This document shows positions 1-7,537 of a stretch of 32,412 nucleotides of DNA, in pieces. The stretch is taken from positions 1 through 32,412 of the IMG/VR virus record IMGVR_UViG_3300035703_004056; one strand, 5' to 3'. The DNA comes from a virus. The position numbers were made by a program, and so were the translations under genes. The notes beneath the pieces were generated by a model. The model was given only the letters and a program-made list of their open reading frames with translations. It made no database searches and was not told where the DNA came from. Numbering within the stretch: the stretch's first letter is position 1; the number at the start of each line of letters is the position of its first letter.

Positions 1-750
1 ATGAACAAGCCCCTGATTGCCGCACAGGTCGAAGAATACTTGGCGACTCGCAGAGCGATGGGCTTTGCGCTAACTGGAGAGGGGTCGCAGCTCCGTGCCT
101 TCGCCCGCTTCTCACAAGAAAACCAGCAGACAGCGCTAACTGTGGAGTCGATAATGCTGTGGGTGCAAGGCGCCAGCAAACCAGGGCCCGTCACGGCCGC
201 TCGGCGCGTTGAGGTGTTGCGCCCATTCTTGAAGTATTGTCGCCAGTTCGACCCGCAATGCCCGTTGATTCCAGTTGACTACTGCGGCCCTGCACATCGC
301 CGACCCGTTCCGCACATCTATACCGACGAGGAAGTTGTTGTTTTGCTCAGAGCCGCCGGAGAACTGCAGCCGGAGGGATTACGGCCGGCCACTTACGCAA
401 CTCTTTTTGGCCTGCTGGCCGTAACGGGCATGCGCGTATCCGAAGCGCTCAAGTTGGAACGAAAGGAGATGGACTTGACGGGTCGGTCGCTAACGGTGCG
501 TGAGACAAAGTTTAAGAAGTCGCGATTAGTTCCGATTCACGCCACCACCGCGGAGGCGCTTTCGGCGTATCAACAGGCGACGATCCATGCGCGGCGCCAA
601 CCTGGGGTTGACACAGTTTTCCTAAACCCCTCTGGCGGGCCGCTGGCGAGTCGCACAGTGCATGGTACTTTTGCCCATTTGCGCCGGAGTCTGGGTTGGG
701 TATCCCGCGGCAGCTTGTCTCAGCCGCGCATTCACGACTTGCGACATACA
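1..750 (+). pseudogene. Tyrosine recombinase/integrase, 3' end lost
   Basis: The first 250 codons encode a site-specific tyrosine recombinase. An N-terminal core-binding part (about residues 1-100) is followed by the catalytic domain. The box I arginine is in TGMRVSEAL (about residues 142-150), a beta-hairpin lysine is in RETKFKKSR, and the box II motif HDLRHT is the last thing encoded. The frame then meets a TGA at 751-753. The third catalytic Arg/His box and the nucleophilic tyrosine are therefore missing, and the product cannot cut DNA. The sequence after the break is IS66-like, so an insertion or rearrangement replaced the 3' end. The N-terminal style (MNKPLIAAQVEEYL, then PHIYTDEE) recalls the tandem recombinase trios of RIT elements, a weak attribution made from memory. 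The ATG is the first base of the window, so an upstream partner cannot be seen. Confidence 0.85.
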
Positions 751-883
751 TGACCCTCCGGCGGTGTGGTTTGCCTATTCGCCGGATCGCAAAGGGGCGC
801 ATCCGCAGGAACATTTACAGACGTTTCGAGGGATCCTGCAGGCGGACGCCTATGCGGGGTTCAACGGGGTCTATGCGCCGGGG
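749..883 (+). pseudogene. IS66-family transposase fragment
   Basis: About 45 codons read as an internal slice of an IS66 TnpC transposase: VWFAYSPDRKGAHP, then EHLQTFRGILQADAYAGFN and a GVY tail. The pattern (Y/F)xYxPxRxGxHPxxHLxxFxGxLQxDAYxGFN is characteristic of the IS66 catalytic core, and its DAY contains one of the acidic catalytic residues. No start, no C-terminal part and no flanking IS66 end is visible. It begins exactly where the upstream recombinase stops, so it is a relic of an insertion or of a deletion between elements. Similarity fades after about 883, and 884-965 shows nothing I can assign. Confidence 0.8.
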
Positions 884-965
884 CATAAGGGCGGTGGAAA
901 GGGGAGGGAAACCTGCTTTTGGTTTTCCGCTTTCCCCCGCGCGTCATTTCCACAGCCCCTTGGTT

Positions 966-2205
966 TCACGCCGACCGCTTCGCCGGAAACAGATCGGCGA
1001 ACAGAGACCGCTTAGCCTGCTGCATCCGCCTGGCGGCTTCGGTGTCGCTCTCCTCGCTTGCCTTTCTCGCCAGCCCGCGCAGGGTCTGCCCCGCCTTCAA
1101 GTAGCGTCCCGCGTTGGGCAGCGCCCGGTACACTTCCCACGGCGTCTCATAACGCCGATAGGCTCGCCGCTGTTTACCCTTGGCGTCGGTTGTGATTTCA
1201 ACCTGACCACACGGGCGATGGAAGTTCAAATAGTCATTGAGATGCTCTTCATAGAAAAGCTGAACTCGGGCCGCCTGCGGCGCCGTGATGTGGACATAGC
1301 CCATATGCTTTCGAATCACCGCTCCGTTCTTGGCTTCCACTAATCCGTTGTCGTTGGATCTGCGGGGACGGCTCTTGGTCTGCTCAACCAGTAACTTCTT
1401 CAGCATCGCCGCCACATTGTATGAACTCACTGCCGTTGTCGGAGTGGAATCCGCGGATCTTAAAAGGAAACTGCGCCAGCATCGAATACAGCGCCGGCGC
1501 CAGCCAAGCTTCGCTGATCTGCGGGACGCAGGCCACCACCTGCCATTGCGTGACCTCATTTACCGCGTTGATGTGATACACCCCTTTGACGCCATCCCGG
1601 TCCCCTTGGTGGACGGTGTCCACCCGAAGATATCCGGGGCGTCCTTCCGGCTCCGGGCCGCGCCGTTGTCCGATCGCCACTGTTGTCGATTTCGTCTTGG
1701 TGAAGGTGGCTTGGCGTGTGCGGTAGGTCGTTGTCTTCCGCAGGCGATACAAGTGGGCGACGGAGATACCGGCCAACTGTTCGAACTCCGGTTTGCCGTA
1801 TTCGCCGAACTCACGTTCCAGGATCTTCCGTGTGGCCGGTCCGCTCATTGTGTCGTGGGCCTCCTTGACCGAGGCCAGATGGGCCGTGTCGATCCGCGTG
1901 TAGAGGGCCGGGAAACGATGCCTGCGGTAGGGGGTGGGGTGGACCGCGCCGGTGGCGGCATATTTACCGATGAGCCGGGTGACCTGCGCCCGGCTGTGGC
2001 CGGTCATTTTCGCCACGTAGGCCCGCAACAGACCCTTGCCCTCCCGGCTCTGCTGGGTGTAGTTATGCTCCCGCAATGTCTTGCCTGTCCACTCGTAAAT
2101 CTCTTCCCGGCGGTGTCCGGCAAAGCGCACCTCCTGGCTTGCTTCCAGCAACGCCCGGATCTGCTCCAGGCTCAGCTTCTCGCCACTTTGCATGCTGATG
2201 ATCAA
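966..2205 (-). pseudogene. DDE integrase-core transposase, frameshifted
   Basis: A transposase of roughly 410 residues on the minus strand is split into two frames. The N-terminal frame (2205 down to 1384) holds a helix-turn-helix region (AYVAKMTGHSRAQVTRLIGKY) and the start of an rve-type catalytic core (GYLRVDTVHQGD with the first Asp, then FHSDNGSEF with the second). The C-terminal frame (to 966) continues with NVAAMLKKL, then SNDNGLVEAKNG with the expected third acidic residue. The frames part near 1420, where a typical protein would read GSEFINYNV but the DNA gives GSEFIQC. A small deletion (5 bases would fit) explains this. The start is TTG 2205 or ATG 2193, with AGGAGG complementary to 2219-2225. 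No slippery heptamer is visible, so I call it a broken gene, IS481-like in style. Confidence 0.8.
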
Positions 2206-2232
2206 TCCCCAGCTTGCACCTCCTTAACCCCT

Positions 2233-2287
2233 TCAGGCTCATCTTGCGTGAGAATCGCCCGCTCCCTCAGGCTCATCTTGCATGAGA
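2233..2287. repeat. Two 21-bp direct repeats with palindromic arms
   Basis: A 21-base unit, TCAGGCTCATCTTGCGTGAGA, occurs at 2233-2253 and again at 2267-2287 with one mismatch, a 34-bp period. Each copy contains an imperfect or perfect inverted repeat (CTCAT-5-ATGAG in the second copy). They lie just outside the start of the broken transposase, where transposase-binding sites of an element end would be. A matching sequence at the other side of the transposase gene (around 890-965) was not found by eye. Confidence 0.6.
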
Positions 2288-2299
2288 TAAGACTGCAGC

Positions 2300-2327
2300 T
2301 TGACAACCAGCTTCGGCATGGTATAAT
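2300..2327 (+). promoter_or_regulatory. Consensus sigma-70 promoter for the LRR gene
   Basis: TTGACA at 2300-2305 and TATAAT at 2322-2327 are both perfect consensus hexamers, separated by 16 bases. Transcription would start near 2334-2335, which is the A of the ATG of the leucine-rich-repeat gene. No Shine-Dalgarno sequence fits in the 7 bases between the -10 box and the ATG. This predicts a leaderless transcript. The promoter lies next to the end of the broken transposase and may point outward from that element. Confidence 0.75.
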
Positions 2328-2334
2328 CGCGATC

Positions 2335-3429
2335 ATGTTCGAAAACTGCTTCTCACCGGCAACTTTTCAAGAGTTAATAACGCTTCCAGAAATCGATACT
2401 CTCACAAGTTTAGATTTGAGTGATTGCGTCGGGCTAAAAGATTTAACGATCTTGCGGAAGCTCAAAAACCTTACCACATTAACGCTGGTGGGCCGCAAGA
2501 TAACAGATTTCACTGAGCTGGCAAACCTCACGGCTCTAACAAGTCTTACCTTGACCCATTGCGAGAAGCTAACCGATCTCAGCCCAATTTCTGGACTTAG
2601 GTCGCTGGCCACTCTCAGCTTAGCGCATAATGAAAACGTGAGCGACATCAGTCACTTATCGCGACTGACGGCACTCGAAACGCTAGATTTGAGTGGATGT
2701 GGGGTATCCGACATAGGACCACTGGCAACCCTTCAGAACCTTCGAGTTTTAACGGTCGATCCCGGTCTTAAAGTCCGTGACCTAAGCCCTCTAAGCAACC
2801 TTCCAAGTCTTACGACGCTTGATCTGCGGGTCAATACGAAAGACCTCGGTCCGTTGGCGGTCATTCGATCCCTTAGGGAACTAACTTGGTTTGGTGGATT
2901 CATGAAAGCGCCTGCCGATCTAAGCCCGCTGAGTGGTATGGTTGGTCTCTCAGCCCTAAGCCTTAGAAGTTTTCCGAAAAATGTCAATGTTGAGCCGTTG
3001 GCAAGCTTAGTCAACCTGAAGGAGCTTCGAATTATATCCTTCGCTAATCTTTCTGATGTGGAACCATTGAAAAATCTTGTATCATTGAAAATCCTCGAAC
3101 TCAACAGTTGTACTGCTCTAGAGGACCTAACGCCGCTTGCATCATTAAGCAGCCTGGAGGAGTTAAGCCTTACCGCCTGTTCGGCAATCTCAAACATCGA
3201 GCCTCTTGGGGAGCTTAAGGGCCTCCATAAATTGGATCTCAGTTTGTGTGAGAACCTATCAAACATACGACCAATAGCTGGGTTGCCATCTTTAATAGAT
3301 TTAGATTTGAGCGATTGTCAGTCCCTGCAAGATATCAGCTCACTGGCAGGGCACTCCTCCGTAGTCCAGCTCAAAGCCGATGCAGAACTTCTTAAGTCTA
3401 TCGGCAGGAGTTCAATAATCTCTGAGTGA
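2335..3429 (+). CDS. Leucine-rich-repeat protein, SDS22/internalin-like
   Basis: The 364-residue protein is almost entirely leucine-rich repeat. About 14 units of 21-25 residues follow the pattern LxxLxLxxCxxLxDixPLxxLxx (for example LTSLTLTHCEKLTDLSPI and LEELSLTACSAISNIEPL). This is the bacterial SDS22-like class, which folds as a curved solenoid and usually binds a protein partner. No signal peptide, membrane segment, LPXTG anchor or enzymatic domain is present, so it is probably cytoplasmic or an incomplete module. The frame is open upstream to 1330, but that part runs antisense through the transposase and is spurious. ATG 2335 is chosen because the repeats begin right after it and a perfect promoter ends 7 bases before it. 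The partner and role are unknown. The gene looks intact and less GC-rich than its neighbours, suggesting transfer. Confidence 0.85.
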   Translation: MFENCFSPATFQELITLPEIDTLTSLDLSDCVGLKDLTILRKLKNLTTLTLVGRKITDFTELANLTALTSLTLTHCEKLTDLSPISGLRSLATLSLAHNENVSDISHLSRLTALETLDLSGCGVSDIGPLATLQNLRVLTVDPGLKVRDLSPLSNLPSLTTLDLRVNTKDLGPLAVIRSLRELTWFGGFMKAPADLSPLSGMVGLSALSLRSFPKNVNVEPLASLVNLKELRIISFANLSDVEPLKNLVSLKILELNSCTALEDLTPLASLSSLEELSLTACSAISNIEPLGELKGLHKLDLSLCENLSNIRPIAGLPSLIDLDLSDCQSLQDISSLAGHSSVVQLKADAELLKSIGRSSIISE

Positions 3430-3551
3430 TTGGAAACGTCATGGACCGTGCTGTTGATCCGCTTCGCTTGATTTACACCGATGTCGCCAGTGTTCATGCG
3501 GGCGATGGATGTAATGGACTCCGAAAAGTGGATCAGTCTCCATATTAGTAC
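3430..3551. other. Short spacer with transposon-end debris
   Basis: This is the gap between the LRR gene and the ISL3 remnant. It holds a 35-codon open frame (ATG 3441 to TAG 3546-3548) that I do not recognise. It also holds the sequence CCGAAAAGTGGATCAGT (3521-3537), whose last ten bases are the inverse of ACTGATCCAC at 4237-4246 in the IS3-type end. It is probably a worn insertion-sequence end. Confidence 0.4.
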
Positions 3552-3576
3552 GGCTCTTTGCAGGAATCTGTAAAGG
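3552..3576 (+). repeat. Left terminal repeat of an ISL3-family element
   Basis: The sequence starts GGCTCTTTGCAGGAATCTG and is followed by GTAAAGG-like bases, as in ISL3-family ends, which typically open with GGCTCTTTG. It lies 53 bp before the transposase remnant. The matching right end was not seen, because the element is interrupted by the IS3-type insertion at about 4220. Confidence 0.65.
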
Positions 3577-3628
3577 CGTTGATTTGACGGGCTTTTCCGA
3601 AATCCGGCATTTTGGCTAAACTGTCGAG

Positions 3629-4222
3629 GTGACAGACAACGATTTCACGAGAATCCTGCAGTGGCCGGGGTAACGGGTGTACCGGCATGAGATCCATGAA
3701 TCGGGCAAGCGCCTTCGTCTTTGGGTCCGCCGGAAACGGGGGAATCGGAAGTTGGTGTGTGCGGGCTGTGGGCGGAAGTCCGAGGATTATCATGACTTTA
3801 GCGAGCGGGAAGTGCGGGATCTGCCCTGGAGTTTTCTTTTGACTACGGTGGTGATTGAGGTCCATCGGGTGAAGTGCCCGGATTGCGGAGTGAAGGTTGA
3901 ACGCGTCCCGCTGCTGCCTAGTAAAGCGCCCTTTAGCCAGCGGTTCGAATATGTCGTTGGCCAAGCGTGCGAAGGCGCGTCAACTCGGCAAGTCGCTCGG
4001 CGTTTCGGCTTGGCGGAGAGCACGGTGCGGGCCATCGATCTGCGGTATTTAGTGCGCTGGTCGGCGTGCCGCACCAAGCCCGCAGTGAAGCATTTGGGCG
4101 TGGATGAGATCTACCTGGGCAAGCGGCAGAAGTTCATCACGCTAGTGAGTAATCTGGAGACGGCCGAGCCGTTATGGTCCGGACAGGATCGGAAATAGGC
4201 GACCCTGGACCGGTACTTTTGA
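3629..4222 (+). pseudogene. ISL3-family transposase, two in-frame stops
   Basis: Starting at GTG 3629, the frame reads 14 residues (MTDNDFTRILQWPG) and then a TAA at 3671-3673. It continues in the same frame with a zinc-ribbon domain (CAGCGRKSE, later KCPDCGVKVE), a helix-turn-helix (STRQVARRFGLAESTVRAID) and the start of the DDE core (HLGVDEIYLGK, with the first catalytic Asp). A second stop, TAG 4196-4198, is followed in frame by ATLDRYF. ISL3 transposases run to about 400 residues, so about half is missing. The rest was displaced by the IS3-family insertion that starts at about 4220. Two stops plus a truncation make this a dead remnant. Confidence 0.85.
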
Positions 4223-4281
4223 CCTGCTCCCCGAAAACTGATCCACCGTAAACTACGACAAAGGAGCCAAGGAGAGGAGCG

Positions 4282-4575
4282 ATGCGGCAAAGCCGATTCA
4301 GTCAAGAGCAGATGCGGAAGGCGATCCAGCAGTTAGAGGCTGGGCGAAAGGCGGAGGAGGTCGGTCGGGAACTGGGGCTCAGCAAACAGACCCTATATGC
4401 CTGGCGCCCCAAGTATGGCGGACTGGAGAGGGACGATCTCGAGCGCGTCAAAGATCTGGAAGAGGAGAACCGCCGGCTGAAGTCGTTGGTAGCCGATCTG
4501 AGCCTCGACCGGGAAGCGCTGAAGTGGGTTATTGAAAAAAACGGATGGAGCTCGCAGCTCGGCGCGAAACGGTAA
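4282..4575 (+). CDS. IS3-family transposase OrfA
   Basis: This 97-residue protein is a typical IS3 OrfA. Its N-terminal helix-turn-helix (RFSQEQMRKAIQQLEAG, then GLSKQTLYAWRPKYGG) binds the element ends. A C-terminal leucine-zipper-like coiled coil follows (DLEEENRRLKSLVADL). The sequence AAGGAG and a second purine-rich stretch precede ATG 4282. Near the end, codons GAA AAA AAC contain the slippery heptamer AAAAAAC (4536-4542) that many IS3 elements use to make the OrfAB transposase by -1 frameshifting. OrfA is complete, but the element cannot move by itself because orfB is broken. Confidence 0.9.
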   Translation: MRQSRFSQEQMRKAIQQLEAGRKAEEVGRELGLSKQTLYAWRPKYGGLERDDLERVKDLEEENRRLKSLVADLSLDREALKWVIEKNGWSSQLGAKR

Positions 4576-4903
4576 CATCGATGCGCGCATAGTTTCCGAA
4601 GATCACGGAACGACGAGTTTGCGGGCTGCTGGGCATCGCACGATCCAGTTGCCGCTACAAAGCCAAACAGCAGTTGCTCAATGAAGAACTGGAGGCCGAG
4701 CTTAGTACGCTGGCCCTGGAAAAGCCGCGCTTGGGCTATCGACGGTTGCATCTTCTGCTGCGGAGTGCTCGCGAGCGGAATGAGCGGCCGTCCGAGTTCA
4801 ATGCCAAACGCATTCACCGGCTGTACAAGAAGGCGGGCCTGTGCATGCGCCGGGTGGTCCGAAAGCGCTTGCGCCGCGAGGCGCGCACTTTGGTTTCGCT
4901 TAG
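4545..4903 (+). pseudogene. IS3-family OrfB, in-frame stop and truncated
   Basis: In the -1 frame relative to orfA, after the AAAAAAC slippery site, the DNA reads MELAARRETVTSMRA and then TAG at 4590-4592. It continues with ITERRVCGLLGIARSSCRY and the HTH_21-type region PRLGYRRLHLLLRS through IHRLYKKAGLCMRR. This is the N-terminal part of IS407-type OrfB. The rve catalytic core with its DDE residues is missing, because the IS701-type element begins at 4904. The internal stop and the truncation both disable it. Confidence 0.85.
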
Positions 4904-6356
4904 TACTACTGTGTCATAACATGTGATACACTTTCCGCGTGGCCCCGCAACCTCCCCCCGCGCCAGGCCCACGCGAAGTGCGTCTTGCCGCCTACCTTGA
5001 GGGTCTGGCGCAAGCGGCAGGACACAAGGACCGGCATCAGCCCTTAACCAGCTACTGCCTCGGCCTCCTCCTGCCCGGAGAGCGCAAAAGCGTGGAACCC
5101 ATGGCTGCCCGTCTTGACCCCAACAATGTCCGGCGCGCTCATCAATCTCTACATCACGTCGTCGCCGTAGCGCCCTGGAATGACCAACTCCTCCTCCAAG
5201 CCGTCCGCCACTACGTTCTGCCCCAGATGACCTCGCGAGTGCCGATCTCGGCCTGGGTCGTCGACGATACCGGCTTCCCCAAGAAAGGCAAACACTCCGT
5301 CGGCGTCGCCCGGCAATACTGCGGCCAAGTCGGCAAACAGGATAACTGCCAAGTCGCCGTCAGCCTCTCGATCAGCACGACCTCCGCCAGCCTCCCCATC
5401 GCCTACGAACTCTACTTGCCGGAAGCCTGGAGCGAGGACACCGAACGGCGCCGCAAGGCCGGTGTGCCAGACGATGTCGTGTTCCGCACCAAACCGCTCA
5501 TCGCCGCCGAACAAATCCGGCAAGCCGTCGCCGATGGCGTTCCGCGCGCGCCCGTGGTCGCCGACGCTGCTTACGGCAACGACACCAAGTTCCGCCAAGC
5601 CTTGCTGGATATGGGACTGGAGTACGTGGTGGGCATTCAGCCGATGCTGTCCGTGTGGCCTCCCGGCAAGGAACCGCTTCCACCCAAGCCGCGCAAGTGC
5701 GTTGGCCGGCCGCCCAAACTGCGCCAGCGTGAGCCCAACCACCAGCCGGTTCTGGCCAAAGAGATTGCTGCCGGACTTGGTCCCGCTGACTGGCAGACGA
5801 TCACTTGGCGCAACGGTATCAAGCAAAAGCTACACTCCCGGTTTGCCGCGGTGCGGGTCCGGCCGGCGAATCGGGATTACTGGCGAAGGGAACCATTGCC
5901 AGAGCAATGGCTGCTGATCGAATGGCCCGAGGAGGAGACGCAACCAACGCTGTACTGGTTAGGAAGCCTCGCGGCGGATACCAGTTTGACGGCCTTGGTC
6001 ACGACGGCCAAGCAACGCTGGATCATTGAGCGGGACTATGAGGAACTGAAGCAGGAGCTTGGCTTTGGGCACTATGAGGGGCGAGGTTGGCGCGGGTTCC
6101 ATCATCACGCCACACTTTGCATTGCCGCTTACGGCTTTCTGATCGCGGAACGAAGCCGTTTTTCCCCCTCGGCCCGCGCTGGACAGCTCCAACTTGCCCT
6201 ACCCGAAGTTCCACCCGACTGGAAGCCGCGCGGGGCGCGCACAACGTCATAACCCGCACTCGTACGCGACCCTTCGAGTCCTGGTCGCGAGGGTGCTGGT
6301 CGGTCGGCTTCCGTGTTGTCCGTTATGTTGCGCCCTTCGCTCATAACACAGTAGTA
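4904..6356 (+). mobile_element. IS701-family insertion sequence, apparently intact
   Basis: The element is 1453 bp with imperfect terminal inverted repeats: TACTACTGTGTCATAAC at 4904-4920, and the complement of TACTACTGTGTTATGAG at 6340-6356, 14 of 17 matching. It carries one full transposase gene. The 4-base flanks are TTAG (4900-4903) and CTAA (6357-6360). Both fit the YTAR target preference of IS701 elements, but they are not the same word. A simple insertion would leave identical duplications, so one flank has probably been exchanged or deleted. Confidence 0.85.
4939..6252 (+). CDS. IS701-family transposase
   Basis: This is a 437-residue DDE transposase of the IS701/IS4 superfamily (DDE_5-like domain). 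The acidic residues are in place: the first in VVDDTGFPKKGKHSVGVARQ (about residues 107-126), the second in PVVADAAYGNDTKFRQAL (about 205-222), and the glutamate in the signature ERDYEELKQELGFGHYEGR (about 364-382). The length is normal for the family, no stop or frameshift is seen, and both inverted repeats survive, so it may still be active. The start is taken as GTG 4939, the first start codon after the left repeat. No strong ribosome-binding site is visible, which is common for transposases. Confidence 0.92.
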   Translation: MAPQPPPAPGPREVRLAAYLEGLAQAAGHKDRHQPLTSYCLGLLLPGERKSVEPMAARLDPNNVRRAHQSLHHVVAVAPWNDQLLLQAVRHYVLPQMTSRVPISAWVVDDTGFPKKGKHSVGVARQYCGQVGKQDNCQVAVSLSISTTSASLPIAYELYLPEAWSEDTERRRKAGVPDDVVFRTKPLIAAEQIRQAVADGVPRAPVVADAAYGNDTKFRQALLDMGLEYVVGIQPMLSVWPPGKEPLPPKPRKCVGRPPKLRQREPNHQPVLAKEIAAGLGPADWQTITWRNGIKQKLHSRFAAVRVRPANRDYWRREPLPEQWLLIEWPEEETQPTLYWLGSLAADTSLTALVTTAKQRWIIERDYEELKQELGFGHYEGRGWRGFHHHATLCIAAYGFLIAERSRFSPSARAGQLQLALPEVPPDWKPRGARTTS

Positions 6357-6374
6357 CTAACGCCGGAAGCAGAA

Positions 6375-7334
6375 TCAATGTAGCTTCCTGAAGTTAAACT
6401 TAACAGTCTCTGCCCATGGGATAGCTTTCCCGTCGCACCTAGCGGGGCGGAAAGTCCATTGTGATACGGCTCTCAGCGCATTAGTATCTAAACCCATCCG
6501 GCCGCCTTTAATGACAAGCATATTTGCCGGAACTCCAGATTCGAGGATATCCAGTAAGATCACGACCTGCACCTCGCGAATATCCGACTTCAGCCACTCT
6601 GCGGACCCTTCTGGCTCGACCTTGGAGAGAATGCTTGGGGGGACTTTAACCCCAGAACATTTTGTTTCGGAAAACCTAACAAGCTCCTGCATGGTACCAT
6701 CGGGTCCAATCTCGACGGAGATTCGCTGCCTATCTTCTCCGAAAACGGAGAATGGAAGTAAAATGCGCGCTTGCGCTATATTCGCCTTCAGCGTCTTGGC
6801 GGAAGAGGGCTCCATCATAGTTTTGTACATAATCCCATCCGGAGTGCTGAGGGTGACCATTTCAGCATCCGCGTCGTACGAAACGAACTTTAACTGACGA
6901 CCTTGAATGGGGTACCGCCCGTCCTCCAACGACTTCTTTCGCTTAATCAGAGGCGCGCTCAGCGCGTCGATTCGTAATGATTTCTGAAGAGCATGAGCCT
7001 TCCGTCTAGCTTCATACTCCGAGGTCTTCTCGAACTCATCACGTGAGCTAAGATGCAAGTTAAGGTCGGCATCAGTCATCGACCGAATCCGCTTTAATTC
7101 ACGGTTCAAAATGACTACCTCAAGTTGAGCCTTCCGTAGCGGGGATGGCGGAGAGCCATTTCGATCGAGCTTTTCCAGTTCGTGCTGTAGTTCGCTTTGA
7201 ATACTTCGGAACAGGGACTGCTCCGCAGCCACGGCGGGGAATATTATTGGAGGCGGTTCCAGATCCTGAGCGATCATCACAGGCAGAAGAGACAAAAGGA
7301 TAAAAACAACAGTGTAGTTGCGTAGCAGACGCAT
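6375..7334 (-). CDS. Secreted protein with TonB C-terminal domain
   Basis: This protein has 319 residues. The first 22 form a signal peptide (two arginines, then TVVFILLSLLPVMIA before Q). A charged, coiled-coil-prone region spans about 35-135 (EKLDRNGSPPSP, then LNRELKRIR), and a middle beta-rich part runs to about 235. The end resembles a TonB C-terminal domain: VQVVILLDILESGVPANMLV, then LDTNALRAVSQWTFRPA and VKFNF. The proline-rich spacer of a classic energy transducer is missing, so a role in ExbB/ExbD-driven transport is doubtful. Acidobacteriota encode many such stand-alone TonB-C proteins of unknown function. The start ATG 7332-7334 has only a weak purine stretch upstream. It ends 18 bp from the IS701 element and is not linked to phage genes. 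Confidence 0.75.
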   Translation of the reverse strand: MRLLRNYTVVFILLSLLPVMIAQDLEPPPIIFPAVAAEQSLFRSIQSELQHELEKLDRNGSPPSPLRKAQLEVVILNRELKRIRSMTDADLNLHLSSRDEFEKTSEYEARRKAHALQKSLRIDALSAPLIKRKKSLEDGRYPIQGRQLKFVSYDADAEMVTLSTPDGIMYKTMMEPSSAKTLKANIAQARILLPFSVFGEDRQRISVEIGPDGTMQELVRFSETKCSGVKVPPSILSKVEPEGSAEWLKSDIREVQVVILLDILESGVPANMLVIKGGRMGLDTNALRAVSQWTFRPARCDGKAIPWAETVKFNFRKLH

Positions 7335-7537
7335 CTTCGACTCATTAAACTCTAACTGTTAGCTCAACTAAGAACGATGTTAGAAACACCGTCCCAAGCT
7401 TGGGGAAGGTGTTCGAGCTAGAGTATTTCGATTGGGATCTTGGTGCCGCAAATGTTCGACGTGCTGCGGGGTGGAGCGGTCAACGCGTGCGCAACGTATG
7501 GACTCAGGCGAACAGTCCAGCCAATGCACCGAGAAGC
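7335..7537. other. Non-coding stretch upstream of the TonB-C gene
   Basis: I see no convincing gene here. Open frames on both strands are short and lack family features or ribosome-binding sites. The promoter of the TonB-C gene should lie in the first part, but no clear hexamer pair stands out. Confidence 0.4.

Larger units (their letters stand above)
4220..4903 (+). mobile_element. IS3-family element (IS407-like), truncated right end
   Basis: The element appears to begin at 4220 with TGACCTGCTCCCCGAAAACT, which fits the TG...CCCC style of IS3-family inverted repeats. It carries orfA and the first third of orfB. It is cut at 4903 by the IS701-type element, and no right end or remaining orfB is found on the far side of that insertion. 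It landed inside the ISL3 transposase, so the order of events is ISL3, then IS3, then IS701. Confidence 0.75.

Noticed and set aside
1330-2334. A 335-codon N-terminal extension of the LRR frame
   Set aside because: It runs antisense through the transposase, has no family features, and lies upstream of the perfect promoter. ATG 2335 is the supported start.
3521-4246. CCGAAAA-linked 10-base inverted match as ends of one IS3 copy
   Set aside because: The CCGAAAA parts are direct while the 10-base parts are inverted, so they do not form a consistent pair of terminal repeats for one element.
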